64,000 nucleotides of DNA from Duganella sacchari (GTDB taxonomy: Bacteria; Pseudomonadota; Gammaproteobacteria; Burkholderiales; Burkholderiaceae_D): contig NZ_FRCX01000002.1 in the NCBI RefSeq assembly GCF_900143065.1, forward strand, positions 372,001-436,000. The letters are read 5' to 3'. The notes beneath the pieces were generated by a model. The model was not told where the DNA came from, ran no database searches, and worked only from the letters and a program-made list of their open reading frames with translations. Position numbers and translations under genes: made by a program. Shown here piece after piece: positions 38,723 through 46,940 of the stretch (positions are counted from its first letter, which is position 1; each line of letters starts with the position of its first letter).

Positions 38723-39163
38723 GTGCAAAGAATAATCGCCACACTGGCAGCCTCCATGGCGCTGCTGGCCAACGCCGCCGAACTCCCGGCCGGCATGATT
38801 AAGACCGCAAAAGGCGTCGCCGCTATCGAACGCGAAGGAAAAAAGACCCCGGCCCAAGCCGGCGCCGCGCTGATGGCCAGGGACCGCGTCGTCACCGGCG
38901 CCGATGGCAGCGTCGGCATCACGCTACGCGATGAAACGCTGCTGGCGGTTGGTCCGAACAGCAATGTGTGGCTGGAGAAGTACGCTTTCGATCCGACCTC
39001 GCACGAGGGCGCGCTGGATGCCACCGTCAAGAAAGGCACGCTGGGCGTCATCTCCGGCAAGCTGTCCAAGCAATCGCCGGGGGCGGTGCAGTTCCGCACG
39101 CCGACCTCGATACTCGGTGTACGCGGCACCGAGTTTGTCATCGACGTCAAAGACGGGGAGTAA
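38723..39163 (+). CDS. Periplasmic FecR-domain protein
   Basis: 146 residues from GTG 38723 with a strong GAGGAGAAG ribosome site. A signal peptide (VQRIIATLAASMALLANAA) precedes a single FecR domain: AIEREGKKTPAQAGAALMARD, VGITLRDETLLAVGPNSNVW, and the closing TPTSILGVRGTEFVIDVKDG. There is no sigma-factor-binding helix, so this is the free periplasmic form rather than an anti-sigma factor. In many bacteria free FecR proteins are encoded with CHASE2 sensors, as here. It is followed after 3 bases by the OmpA-like gene. Confidence 0.88.
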   Translation: MQRIIATLAASMALLANAAELPAGMIKTAKGVAAIEREGKKTPAQAGAALMARDRVVTGADGSVGITLRDETLLAVGPNSNVWLEKYAFDPTSHEGALDATVKKGTLGVISGKLSKQSPGAVQFRTPTSILGVRGTEFVIDVKDGE

Positions 39164-39166
39164 GCG

Positions 39167-39760
39167 ATGGCCGCCCTTCTGCTATGGGCCATGGGCCTGC
39201 TGGCGGCTGTCTCACAGCTGCATCGGGGACCCACCGAGCAAATCACGCTGCTGCCCAGCCAGGACGGCAAGCCCAGCGCCGTGATTATCACCACGGCCGG
39301 CAAGGACACTGTCCTCGACAAACCATATCAGACTGCCGCAGTTGACAGCCGTGGCGCCGTCACTACCACAGGCGACAGCGCAGACACCAGGAACCGCTAT
39401 GGCGCGCTGCTGGAGGCATTGCCGCAGCGCGCTGCGGTGTTCATCGTCTACTTCATCACGGACACCGACAGCCTGACGCCTGAATCGGCAGCGCAGCTGG
39501 CAGAAATCAGGTCGCAACTGGCCGCCCGTCCGGCGCCGGAAATTATCGTCATCGGCCACACCGATACGGTAGCAAAGCGCGAATACAACGACGCCCTGTC
39601 CTTGCGCCGCGCGCAGACGGTCAAGCGCATCCTGGTCGAAGCAGGCATCGCCGAAAACCAGATTGAAGTGCAGGCGCGCGGCGAGCGTGAACTGCTGGTG
39701 CCCACCGCCGACGGTGTGGACGAGCCGCGCAACCGGCGCGTGGAAATCCGCGTGCGTTAG
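39167..39760 (+). CDS. OmpA-like peptidoglycan-binding protein
   Basis: 197 residues. A hydrophobic N-terminus (MAALLLWAMGLLAAVSQ) acts as signal or anchor. The C-terminal 100 residues form an OmpA/MotB-like domain with FITDTDSLTPESAAQLAEIR, the peptidoglycan-binding IGHTDTVAKREYNDALSLRR, and NRRVEIRV. It binds meso-DAP in the cell wall. It is the second gene of a two-gene unit with the FecR protein, and its end overlaps the CHASE2-phosphatase gene on the opposite strand by 4 bases, so the pair probably senses the wall/periplasm for the phosphatase. Confidence 0.88.
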   Translation: MAALLLWAMGLLAAVSQLHRGPTEQITLLPSQDGKPSAVIITTAGKDTVLDKPYQTAAVDSRGAVTTTGDSADTRNRYGALLEALPQRAAVFIVYFITDTDSLTPESAAQLAEIRSQLAARPAPEIIVIGHTDTVAKREYNDALSLRRAQTVKRILVEAGIAENQIEVQARGERELLVPTADGVDEPRNRRVEIRVR

Positions 39761-41895
39761 GCCCCGGCGGCCGCTGGACCGTTCCAGCGCAGTACCAGCA
39801 GCGTCAGGTCGTCCGATGCTTCGGCGCCGTCCACGTGACGGCGCACGTCATCGCGCACCGCCTGCACCAATGTAGCTGGCGCAGCCGTCACCACGCCGCT
39901 GAGCAGGCCATTCAAACGCTCATTGCCGTACAATTCCCCCGCCGCATTCATCGCTTCGCTGATGCCGTCGGTGGTCAGGCACAGGCTTTCGCCCGGATGC
40001 AGCTGGTACTGCTGGACGGGGTATTCAAAATCATCCATCACGCACAGCGGCGGACCATCGGCCGGCCGCAGGAGCTCGACCTTGCCCTGGGCCGTGATGC
40101 GGCGCGGCGCATCATGGCCGGCGTTGCACAGGAAGACGGCGCCCGTTGCGGCATCAAGCATGCCGGCGACACTGGTCACAAACAGCATCTCCGGATTTTC
40201 GCGCACCAGCTCCCGGTTGGCGTCGTTCATAATCACCGCCATATCCGCTTCGCTGCGCAACGCGATGCTGCGTGACAGGGCTTTGGCGACCACCATGAAC
40301 AAGCTGGCCGGCAGCCCCTTGCCGGAGACATCCCCCACCATGAAGAACACGCGGTCCTGGTCAAGCATGAAGAAGTCATACAGGTCGCCGCCCACTTCTT
40401 TCGCCGGCTCCAGCAAGGCATCCAGTTCGAAGCGCCGCTCGCCGGGAAAGGCGCTTGCCGCCTGCGGCAAAGACGCCATCTGAATCCGCCTCGCCGCATT
40501 CAGCTCACCCGCCGTGCGGGCTGCGGACTCGCGCGCCGCCTGCAAGGCACGCTCCGACTGTTTGCGGTCGCGTACCGCTGCGGACAGCATGCTGGTCAAC
40601 AGGCTCAGACAGACAGCCGCATAGCCCAATGCCACCGTCGCTGCATCAAACAGCAGGCCGGCACGTGCGAACAGCAAGGCGCCTGTGCCAAACAGGCCAA
40701 GCAGCAGGGCTGCCGCCATCGGCACGCCAACGCGCAGCCGCTGGCGAGGCAGGCGCCAGATGGTCAGCAGGCTGCATGCGCCGAATGCCGCCATTTCTAC
40801 CCAGCGCATCCACTGCGGACGACGCAGAAAGGCGCCATCGAAGAAGCTTTCGATCATCTGTGCATGCGTGTCTACGCCGGGCAGCAGGTCGCCGCGGGCG
40901 TTGGTCTTGTAATCGCTCAGGCCCAGCCCCGTCATGGCGACAATAACGATTTTATTTTCCAGTACATCGGTGCCGGTGCGGCCGCGCATCACATCCAGCG
41001 CGGAGATGTAGCGGTCCATGGCTGGCGCCGAGAAGTTGACCCACACCGATCCATCCGGCAGCGTCGGCACACGCAGATCGCCTACCGACACGCTTTGCAC
41101 ACCGCCAGCATCGGCGCTCACCTCGACGGCGGCCGCACCGGTCGCCACGCGCAGCAGCTCCATCGACAGCGATGGCACCAGCGTCTCGCCCACGGCGCCC
41201 ACCAGGGGCGCACGGCGCACAATCCCTTTTTCCAGATTGGCCGACAGCAGTCCCTGTCCATGCGCCGCCGCCTGCAATATGGGTAGACTGGACATCGCCT
41301 GCGGGAAGCGCATCACCGGCAATGGCGCAGCGGCGTGGCCGTCAACCGTGCCCGAAGCACGATGCACCCGCACCGGCCACACGCGCAAGGCGTCACTGGT
41401 GCCTGCCTCCACATGCAGGAAGCCCGCCGTTCCCAGCACCACCGGCAGCTGCCGCATCTGCTCCGCCAGTAGCGCATCGTGCGACGGCAGCGTGGCCAGC
41501 TCGCCGCGCAGCGGACCATCCGGCAGACGGGCCGCCAGTGATTCGGGCGAGGTGTTGTCCGGCTCCGGCATCAGGATATCCAGCCCGATGGCCAGTGGGT
41601 GCTGTTCGCCGATATGCGCCAGCAGCTCGGTAAACAAGGTGCGCGGCCAAGGCCACTGGCCATATTCGCTCAGCGCCGCTTCATCGATGTTGATGATCTG
41701 GACCGGACCGGAAAGCCGCTGGCGCGGCAGCTGCACCTGATAGCTATCGAACAGGGCCAGACGCAGCGCAGGTAACGGGCCATCGCCGCCCCGCGCCAGC
41801 AGCAAAGCCAGCACCAATGCCAGCAGCAGCGCCAACGGCCTGCCCTGCCCGGCGCGTATGCCGCCCCAGGCGCGCGTTTGCAGTTGGCGCAGCAT
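39757..41895 (-). CDS. CHASE2-PP2C (SpoIIE) sensor phosphatase
   Basis: 712 residues. An N-terminal membrane helix (LALLLALVLALLLARG) is followed by an extracytoplasmic CHASE2 domain (about 40-355: VQIINIDEAALSEYGQWPWP, IGLDILMPEPDN), three membrane helices (about 365-440), a coiled-coil linker, and a C-terminal SpoIIE-type PP2C phosphatase (about 490-705). The metal-binding motifs are present: EVGGDLYDFF, GDVSGKGLPASLFM, TDGISEA and SDDLTLL. It should dephosphorylate a STAS protein in response to periplasmic signals. The usual CHASE2 output in FecR-linked systems is a cyclase; a phosphatase output is the notable point. Located 6 bases after the MBL gene. Confidence 0.93.
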   Translation of the reverse strand: MLRQLQTRAWGGIRAGQGRPLALLLALVLALLLARGGDGPLPALRLALFDSYQVQLPRQRLSGPVQIINIDEAALSEYGQWPWPRTLFTELLAHIGEQHPLAIGLDILMPEPDNTSPESLAARLPDGPLRGELATLPSHDALLAEQMRQLPVVLGTAGFLHVEAGTSDALRVWPVRVHRASGTVDGHAAAPLPVMRFPQAMSSLPILQAAAHGQGLLSANLEKGIVRRAPLVGAVGETLVPSLSMELLRVATGAAAVEVSADAGGVQSVSVGDLRVPTLPDGSVWVNFSAPAMDRYISALDVMRGRTGTDVLENKIVIVAMTGLGLSDYKTNARGDLLPGVDTHAQMIESFFDGAFLRRPQWMRWVEMAAFGACSLLTIWRLPRQRLRVGVPMAAALLLGLFGTGALLFARAGLLFDAATVALGYAAVCLSLLTSMLSAAVRDRKQSERALQAARESAARTAGELNAARRIQMASLPQAASAFPGERRFELDALLEPAKEVGGDLYDFFMLDQDRVFFMVGDVSGKGLPASLFMVVAKALSRSIALRSEADMAVIMNDANRELVRENPEMLFVTSVAGMLDAATGAVFLCNAGHDAPRRITAQGKVELLRPADGPPLCVMDDFEYPVQQYQLHPGESLCLTTDGISEAMNAAGELYGNERLNGLLSGVVTAAPATLVQAVRDDVRRHVDGAEASDDLTLLVLRWNGPAAAGA

Positions 41896-41901
41896 AGGCG
41901 G

Positions 41902-42867
41902 CTACAGCGTGATTTCCATGCCGTCGTAAGCGGAGACGATGTCCAGCGGCGCTTCGCCGGTAATCTCCGCATAGCGGCGCGTCTCCGCCAGCACGCGCGA
42001 TATCTGCGCGTCGTCGTAAATAGGCTCGTGGTGGAACAGGCATAGCTGGCGCACGCCGGCCAGCTGGCACAGCTCTACGCCCACCACATTGCTGGAATGG
42101 CCCCAGTCGGCCTTGACCGAAATGGAATCGGCCAGCGAGTACATGGCGTCAAAGATCACCAGGTCCGCGTCGCGGAAGAAATCCACGAAAGCCACGCGCT
42201 CCGCCGCGTTATCCAGCTTGTGCTCAGAGTCGGTGCTGTAGATGAGCGCCTTGCCATTTTTCTCCAGCCGATAGCCATACGAATCGCCGGCATGCAGCTG
42301 CAGCTTGGCGGTCACCGTCACATCGCGTATCTGCGTCGGCACGCCCGGCTCGATCTGTACAAACTCGATGGTGGCGCCCAGCTGGTGGAAGGCCACGGGA
42401 AAACTGATCGGCTCCTGCTGGCGGCGGAACGCCGTCTCCAGCTCCTCATGGCAGCCATAAATGATGATGCGGTTGCCCGGAATGTAGGCCGGCGTGAAAA
42501 ACGGGAAGCCCATGATGTGGTCCCAGTGCAGATGCGACATCAGCACGTGGTAGGTCTGCGGCTTGCCCGGTCCATACCTGGCCAGTTTGGCGCCTGCCAG
42601 CGCACGCACGCCGGAACCCAGGTCCAGAATGATGTGCTCATGGATGGCGTCCGTGTCCCAGGCCTCCACTTCCACGCAGCTGGAATTGCCGCCATAGGTG
42701 CCGCGCAGTTCGAACGGCAGTTCATCCACATAGCCGGCGATTTTTTCAGCCGTATCCAGATCACGGCCGATAGCGCCCTCCAGCGCCGCCTGCAGTTTGG
42801 TGCGGATTTGTTTATGGGTCAGCGCAACAGGCAGCGAACCACGCGCGCCCCAGATGCGCGCTTTCAT
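41902..42867 (-). CDS. Metallo-beta-lactamase-fold hydrolase
   Basis: 321 residues. The metal site HLHWDH has His112, His114, Asp116 and His117, preceded by LMS; FDAMYSLADS and WGHSSNVVG supply later ligands. The domain order and the ILDLGSGVRALAGAKLARYG block resemble the cAMP/cGMP-type or RNase Z-like phosphodiesterase MBL proteins. No signal peptide. The ATG overlaps the STAS stop by 4 bases (ATGA), so it is coupled to the STAS gene; it is followed closely by the CHASE2-phosphatase gene. A nucleotide phosphodiesterase role is an inference. Confidence 0.88.
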   Translation of the reverse strand: MKARIWGARGSLPVALTHKQIRTKLQAALEGAIGRDLDTAEKIAGYVDELPFELRGTYGGNSSCVEVEAWDTDAIHEHIILDLGSGVRALAGAKLARYGPGKPQTYHVLMSHLHWDHIMGFPFFTPAYIPGNRIIIYGCHEELETAFRRQQEPISFPVAFHQLGATIEFVQIEPGVPTQIRDVTVTAKLQLHAGDSYGYRLEKNGKALIYSTDSEHKLDNAAERVAFVDFFRDADLVIFDAMYSLADSISVKADWGHSSNVVGVELCQLAGVRQLCLFHHEPIYDDAQISRVLAETRRYAEITGEAPLDIVSAYDGMEITL

Positions 42868-43217
42868 GAGGCGCTGCCTACAGCGGCCAGCGCCGCCGCG
42901 CGATCCGGGAAGATCTCAAACAGCATATCGAAGCGGCTGATGGTGAACACTTCCAGCACCAGCGGCTGCAAGGCCGCCAGCACCATGCGTCCGCCCTGCG
43001 CCTTCACCTGCTTGATCGCCACCATCAAGGCGCGCAAGCCGATGCTGCTGATATAACTGACGTTGGAAAAATCGATCACCAGCGATGCGCCGTCTTTGCG
43101 GCAGTCCGCCAGGTGCGGGTCGAGCGCCAGTTTGAAAGCATCGGCATGCGTATGATCGATGCGGCCGGAGGGGTTGAGCACGACCGTTCTGCCCTCTTGT
43201 GTTGGCTGTAATTCCAT
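42864..43217 (-). CDS. STAS-domain anti-anti-sigma (SpoIIAA/RsbV-like) protein
   Basis: 117 residues from ATG 43217. A STAS fold with TVVLNPSGRIDHTHADAF and the phosphorylation loop VIDFSNVSYISSIGLRALMV, where the first or second Ser of SSIGL is the expected target of an RsbW-type kinase. It opens the operon STAS - MBL - CHASE2-phosphatase. With the ATPase at 38263 all three components of a partner switch (kinase, phosphatase, STAS) are within 5 kb. Confidence 0.9.
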   Translation of the reverse strand: MELQPTQEGRTVVLNPSGRIDHTHADAFKLALDPHLADCRKDGASLVIDFSNVSYISSIGLRALMVAIKQVKAQGGRMVLAALQPLVLEVFTISRFDMLFEIFPDRAAALAAVGSAS

Positions 43218-43343
43218 GGTGGCGACCCGAATAAATTGGACAACTATTTTTGCATTATCACATTTTTTTATCCTTTTGACACCACCATCTGTGGCGCCCA
43301 TCCGTGATATTCTTCGCCCTCGATGTTTAGCAGGAGCGCGCGC

Positions 43344-44642
43344 ATGCCGTCACTTAATCAATTCTTCAGGCTCTCCGAGCACGGCAGCAACGTCCGTACC
43401 GAAGTCGTCGCCGGGGCGACGACTTTCCTGACGATGGCTTATATCATTTTCGTCAACCCCGCGATTCTGGGCGACGCCGGCGTGCCGAAGGACGCCGTGT
43501 TCGTCGCCACCTGCCTCGCCGCTGCGCTGGGCACCATCATCATGGGCCTGTACGCCAACTACCCGATCGGCATGGCGCCGGGCATGGGCCTGAACGCCTA
43601 CTTCGCCTACGCCGTGGTGCTGGGCATGGGCGTGCCGTGGCAATCGGCGCTGGGCGCCGTGTTCATTTCCGGCTGCCTGTTCGTCATCGTCAGCCTGTTC
43701 AGGGTGCGTGAGCAAATCATCAATGGCATACCGCATTCGCTGCGCGTGGCAATCACGGTGGGCCTGGGCCTGTTCCTCGCACTGATCGCGATGAAGAGTG
43801 CGGGCCTGGTGGTCGCCAATCCTGAAACGCTGGTGCGCGTGGGGGATATGCACAATCCGCACACCATCATGGCCGTCTTCGGCTTCCTGCTCATCGTCAC
43901 GCTGGACCGCCTGCAAGTACCTGGCGCGCTGCTGATCGGCATTGTCAGCGTGACGGTCCTGAGTTTCTTCTTCGGCGGGAATACCTTCCACGGCTTCATG
44001 TCCTTGCCGCCGTCGATTTCACCGACGCTGTTCCACTTCGACCTGCAAGGCGCGCTGAATATGGGCCTGCTGAACGTGGTGCTGGTGTTCTTCCTGGTCG
44101 AACTGTTTGACGCCACCGGCACCCTGATGGGCGTGGCCAGCCGTGCCGGCCTGCTGGTCGGCGGCCGCATGGAACGCCTGAACAAGGCACTGCTGGCCGA
44201 CAGCTGCGCCATCGTCGCCGGTTCCATGCTGGGCACCTCCAGCACCACGGCGTATCTGGAAAGCGCCGCAGGTGTACAGGCGGGTGGCCGTACCGGTTTG
44301 ACCGCTGTCGTGGTGGCTGTACTGTTCCTCGCCGCGCTGTTCTTCGCGCCGATAGCAGGCGTGGTGCCAGCCTACGCAACGGCGCCTGCGCTGCTGTTTG
44401 TCGCCTGCCTGATGCTGCGCGACTTCATCGACATTGACTGGAGCGACACCACCGAAAGTGTACCGGCCGCGATCACGGCACTGGTGATCCCGTTCACCTA
44501 CTCCATCGCCCACGGCATCGCCTTCGGTTTCATCACCTACGCTGGCCTGAAACTGCTGACCGGCCAGGCCCGCAAGGTCAAGCCGGTGGTGTGGATCATC
44601 GCGATCGTCTTCCTCATCAAATACACCTACATCGCCGCCTGA
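43344..44642 (+). CDS. NCS2-family purine permease
   Basis: 432 residues from ATG 43344 (CAGGAG upstream; ATG 43323 is an in-frame alternative). About 12-14 membrane helices. Family blocks: RTEVVAGATTFLTMAYIIFV, the NPAILGDAGVPKDAVFVATC region, and GMAPGMGLNAYFAYAVVLGM, as in the AzgA/PbuG group of adenine, guanine and hypoxanthine transporters (COG2252), plus GTSSTTAYLESAAGVQAGGR. It imports purine bases with protons. Divergent from the STAS operon. The 3' end overlaps the convergent ACT-like gene by 16 bases. Confidence 0.93.
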   Translation: MPSLNQFFRLSEHGSNVRTEVVAGATTFLTMAYIIFVNPAILGDAGVPKDAVFVATCLAAALGTIIMGLYANYPIGMAPGMGLNAYFAYAVVLGMGVPWQSALGAVFISGCLFVIVSLFRVREQIINGIPHSLRVAITVGLGLFLALIAMKSAGLVVANPETLVRVGDMHNPHTIMAVFGFLLIVTLDRLQVPGALLIGIVSVTVLSFFFGGNTFHGFMSLPPSISPTLFHFDLQGALNMGLLNVVLVFFLVELFDATGTLMGVASRAGLLVGGRMERLNKALLADSCAIVAGSMLGTSSTTAYLESAAGVQAGGRTGLTAVVVAVLFLAALFFAPIAGVVPAYATAPALLFVACLMLRDFIDIDWSDTTESVPAAITALVIPFTYSIAHGIAFGFITYAGLKLLTGQARKVKPVVWIIAIVFLIKYTYIAA

Positions 44643-44908
44643 CGCAGGTTGTTCACCACCAGCGTCGGCATTTCCCTGATCGGCAGCACGCCGATCAGGT
44701 TATGCAGGCGCATGCGGCATAACGTCAGAATATCCTCCTCCGGCGCCGCCAGGCGCATTTGCACCTCCATGCCGTAGGGCGTACTGGTGGTTCGCAAGGC
44801 CCGCAAATCAATCTCCAGGCGACGCACAACCTGCAACGCCGCTTCCAGCGTCGCGATGGGCGCATCTGGCTCGATGCAAAACCGGTAGCTTTTTTGTGTG
44901 GTATCCAT
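44627..44908 (-). CDS. ACT-domain-like small protein (IlvM type)
   Basis: 93 residues from ATG 44908. The sequence (YRFCIEPDAPIATLEAALQV, VRRLEIDLRALRTTSTPYGM, EVQMRL) has the beta-alpha-beta-beta-alpha-beta spacing of an ACT domain and resembles the small regulatory subunits of acetohydroxyacid synthase such as IlvM. No large subunit is encoded nearby. It is divergent from the Lrp/AsnC gene by 127 bases, and both families bind amino acids, so this could be a local amino-acid-response pair. Function is uncertain. Confidence 0.6.
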   Translation of the reverse strand: MDTTQKSYRFCIEPDAPIATLEAALQVVRRLEIDLRALRTTSTPYGMEVQMRLAAPEEDILTLCRMRLHNLIGVLPIREMPTLVVNNLRQAAM

Positions 44909-45035
44909 GCTATCAGCATAGCCGGGAAGGCGAAAAATAGGCTTCCTGAATTTACGCTGATTTTGCCCAATTTCAGCAGATTCTCCTGGCCAGTATAAAA
45001 TACATGGAATATTCATCCTCAAACATGGATTTTTC

Positions 45036-45494
45036 ATGGAAATCGACGAACTAGATCGCCGCATCCTGCGTGAACTGCGCAAGGACGGCCGCCTGAGTAA
45101 CACCAAGCTGGCCGAGAAGGTCGGCCTGTCGACCACACCGTGCTGGAACCGCGTGCGCGCACTGGAAGACGGCGGCATGATCGAAGGCTACACCGCGCTG
45201 ATTAGCCAGACTGCACTGGGCTACCCCGACACCGTCATCATTGAAGTCACGCTGGACCGCCACGACGACGAGATTTTTGAAAAGTTCGGCGAGGCGCTGG
45301 CCACGCTGCCGGAAGTCATGGAAGCCTATCTGCTGACCGGCGATTATGACTATCTAATCAAGGTCGCCGTGGCCGGCACTGCGGGCTACGAGGAATTCCT
45401 GCGCAAGAAACTCTACAAGCTGCCGGGCCTGAAGCACAGCCGCTCCACCTTCGTGCTGCGCTGCCTGAAGCGCACACAGTCGGTCGAACCCTAG
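45036..45494 (+). CDS. Lrp/AsnC-family transcriptional regulator
   Basis: 152 residues. The N-terminal AsnC-type HTH (IDELDRRILRELRKDGRLSN, KLAEKVGLSTTPCWNRVRAL) and the C-terminal ligand-binding RAM domain (ILEVTLDRHDDE-like IIEVTLDRHDDEIFEKFGEA, AYLLTGDYDYLIKVAV) are complete. It binds amino acids and regulates metabolism genes, commonly including its divergent neighbour, here the ACT-like gene. Confidence 0.95.
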   Translation: MEIDELDRRILRELRKDGRLSNTKLAEKVGLSTTPCWNRVRALEDGGMIEGYTALISQTALGYPDTVIIEVTLDRHDDEIFEKFGEALATLPEVMEAYLLTGDYDYLIKVAVAGTAGYEEFLRKKLYKLPGLKHSRSTFVLRCLKRTQSVEP

Positions 45495-45567
45495 GTATGT
45501 GCGGCTGCGTACAGAGGCCACTTTCAAAAACGTACATGCTCAAGGCTCATCCACACAGGAGAAGACA

Positions 45568-46368
45568 ATGAACAAGACGTTGAAAATCGCCGCAGCCATC
45601 GCAGCCATGGGGTTGGCCTCGCAGGCGTTTGCACAAATCACTTTTTACGAAGGCGACGGCCTGCGTGGCCGTGCTTACAGCGCCAACGGCCAGGTCCGGG
45701 ATCTGGGCCGCGTCGGATTTAACGACCGCGCTTCCTCGGTATTCGTCGACCGCGGCCGCTGGGAAGTCTGCGAAGATTCCAACTTCCGCGGTCAATGCAT
45801 GGTCCTGCGCCCCGGCAGCTATGAATCGCTGAGCGGCATGGGCCTCAACAACCGTATTTCCTCGGTACGCCCGGTCAAGGTACGCGACCGTTACGACAAT
45901 GAAGCACCGCCACCGCTGGCGCAGCCAAGCTACGAGTGGCGACGCCGTCCTAGCGAGCGCGTAGTCCAGGTGCCAGTCACCTCGGTGCGCGCCGTGGTGG
46001 GCACGCCTGAGCAGCGCTGCTGGGTCGAACGCCAGCAAGTCAATGAGCCATCGCGCCCCAACGCGGGCGGCGTCATCGCCGGCGCGCTGATTGGCGGCAT
46101 CCTGGGTCACCAGGTGGGCGGCGGCACCGGACGTGATGTGGCCACGGCCGGCGGCGCTATCGCCGGCGCTGCTGTCGGCAACAACGTCGCCAACCAGAAC
46201 AACAGCTACTCGCGCGACGTACGCCGCTGCGAAAATGTCAGCAATCCCAAGCCGGAATACTGGGACGTGACGTACAACTACCGTGGCGTTGAGCATCGCG
46301 TACAAATGAATACGCCACCGGCGTCCAATATCGCCGTCAACGCGCAAACCGGCGAACCACGCATGTAA
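45568..46368 (+). CDS. Exported beta/gamma-crystallin and glycine-zipper protein
   Basis: 266 residues from ATG 45568 (AGGAGAAG upstream). After the signal peptide (MNKTLKIAAAIAAMGLASQAFA) come two beta/gamma-crystallin Greek-key motifs (ITFYEGDGLRGRAYSANGQV; WEVCEDSNFRGQCMVLRPGS), a Pro/Arg-rich linker, then a glycine-zipper 2TM segment (GGVIAGALIGGILGHQVGGG, ATAGGAIAGAAVGNNVA) as in outer-membrane lipoprotein-like proteins of the Rick_17kDa type. The C-terminal VRRCENVSNPKPEYWDVTYN is typical of that type too. It probably sits at the outer membrane; it may bind calcium through the crystallin motifs. Confidence 0.88.
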   Translation: MNKTLKIAAAIAAMGLASQAFAQITFYEGDGLRGRAYSANGQVRDLGRVGFNDRASSVFVDRGRWEVCEDSNFRGQCMVLRPGSYESLSGMGLNNRISSVRPVKVRDRYDNEAPPPLAQPSYEWRRRPSERVVQVPVTSVRAVVGTPEQRCWVERQQVNEPSRPNAGGVIAGALIGGILGHQVGGGTGRDVATAGGAIAGAAVGNNVANQNNSYSRDVRRCENVSNPKPEYWDVTYNYRGVEHRVQMNTPPASNIAVNAQTGEPRM

Positions 46369-46404
46369 GCGGTTGCGGCGGCTGTTATGCTCATGTAGAA
46401 TGAA

Positions 46405-46425
46405 TGAGAATAGTTCTTATTCTCA
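46405..46425 (+). promoter_or_regulatory. Predicted Fur box
   Basis: TGAGAATAGTTCTTATTCTCA is a near-perfect palindrome close to the Fur consensus (alternating GATAAT/ATTATC type repeats) and begins 26 bases before the start of a FecI-type sigma gene. Under iron-replete conditions Fur would block the sigma factor and so the whole uptake operon. Confidence 0.85.
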
Positions 46426-46430
46426 AATTC

Positions 46431-46940
46431 ATGACAGCCGCCGTACTCCACACCCATTTCACCGACCTATACAGTGCGCACCACTCCTGGCTGCAGCGCT
46501 GGCTATGCGTCAAACTGGGCAACGCGCATGACGCGGCGGACCTCACACAAGACACTTTCACCCGTATTCTTGGTCGAAACGACCTGGCAACGCTGCACGA
46601 GCCGCGCGCCTACCTGACCACCGTCGCCAAAGGTGTACTGGTCAACTGGTATCAGCGCCAGGCGCTGGAACGCGCCTACCTTGAAGCGCTGGCGACGCTG
46701 CCCGAACCAACTGCCATCTCGCCCGAGCAGCGCATGGTGATCCTGGAAACCCTGCACGAAATCGACGCCATGCTGGACTCCCTGCCCGCCAAGGTCAAGC
46801 AGGCCTTCCTGATGGCGCAGCTGGATGGTCTGGGCTACGCCGAGATCGCGGCCAGCCTGGGCATGTCCGTCATCACCATCAAGCGTTATATGAAACAAGC
46901 CTTCCTGCAATGCCTGCTGGCGATGGAGGATTTCGCATGA
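46431..46940 (+). CDS. FecI-family ECF sigma factor
   Basis: 169 residues from ATG 46431. Sigma region 2 (HHSWLQRWLCVKLGNAHDAADLTQDTFTRIL) and region 4 (LDSLPAKVKQAFLMAQLDGLGYAEIAASLGMSVITIKRYMKQA) match iron-responsive FecI/PvdS-type sigma factors. A Fur box precedes it and the fecR-type gene overlaps its stop (ATGA). It should direct transcription of the downstream receptor gene once the receptor/FecR pair signals bound siderophore. Confidence 0.95.
   Translation: MTAAVLHTHFTDLYSAHHSWLQRWLCVKLGNAHDAADLTQDTFTRILGRNDLATLHEPRAYLTTVAKGVLVNWYQRQALERAYLEALATLPEPTAISPEQRMVILETLHEIDAMLDSLPAKVKQAFLMAQLDGLGYAEIAASLGMSVITIKRYMKQAFLQCLLAMEDFA

Noticed and set aside
38723-39163. FecR-domain gene as an anti-sigma factor
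   Set aside because: It has a signal peptide and lacks the cytoplasmic DUF4880 part and membrane helix, so it is a free periplasmic FecR protein.
45568-46368. Classification only as a 17-kDa surface-antigen lipoprotein
   Set aside because: There is no lipobox; the signal ends in AFA|QI, and two crystallin motifs occupy the first half.
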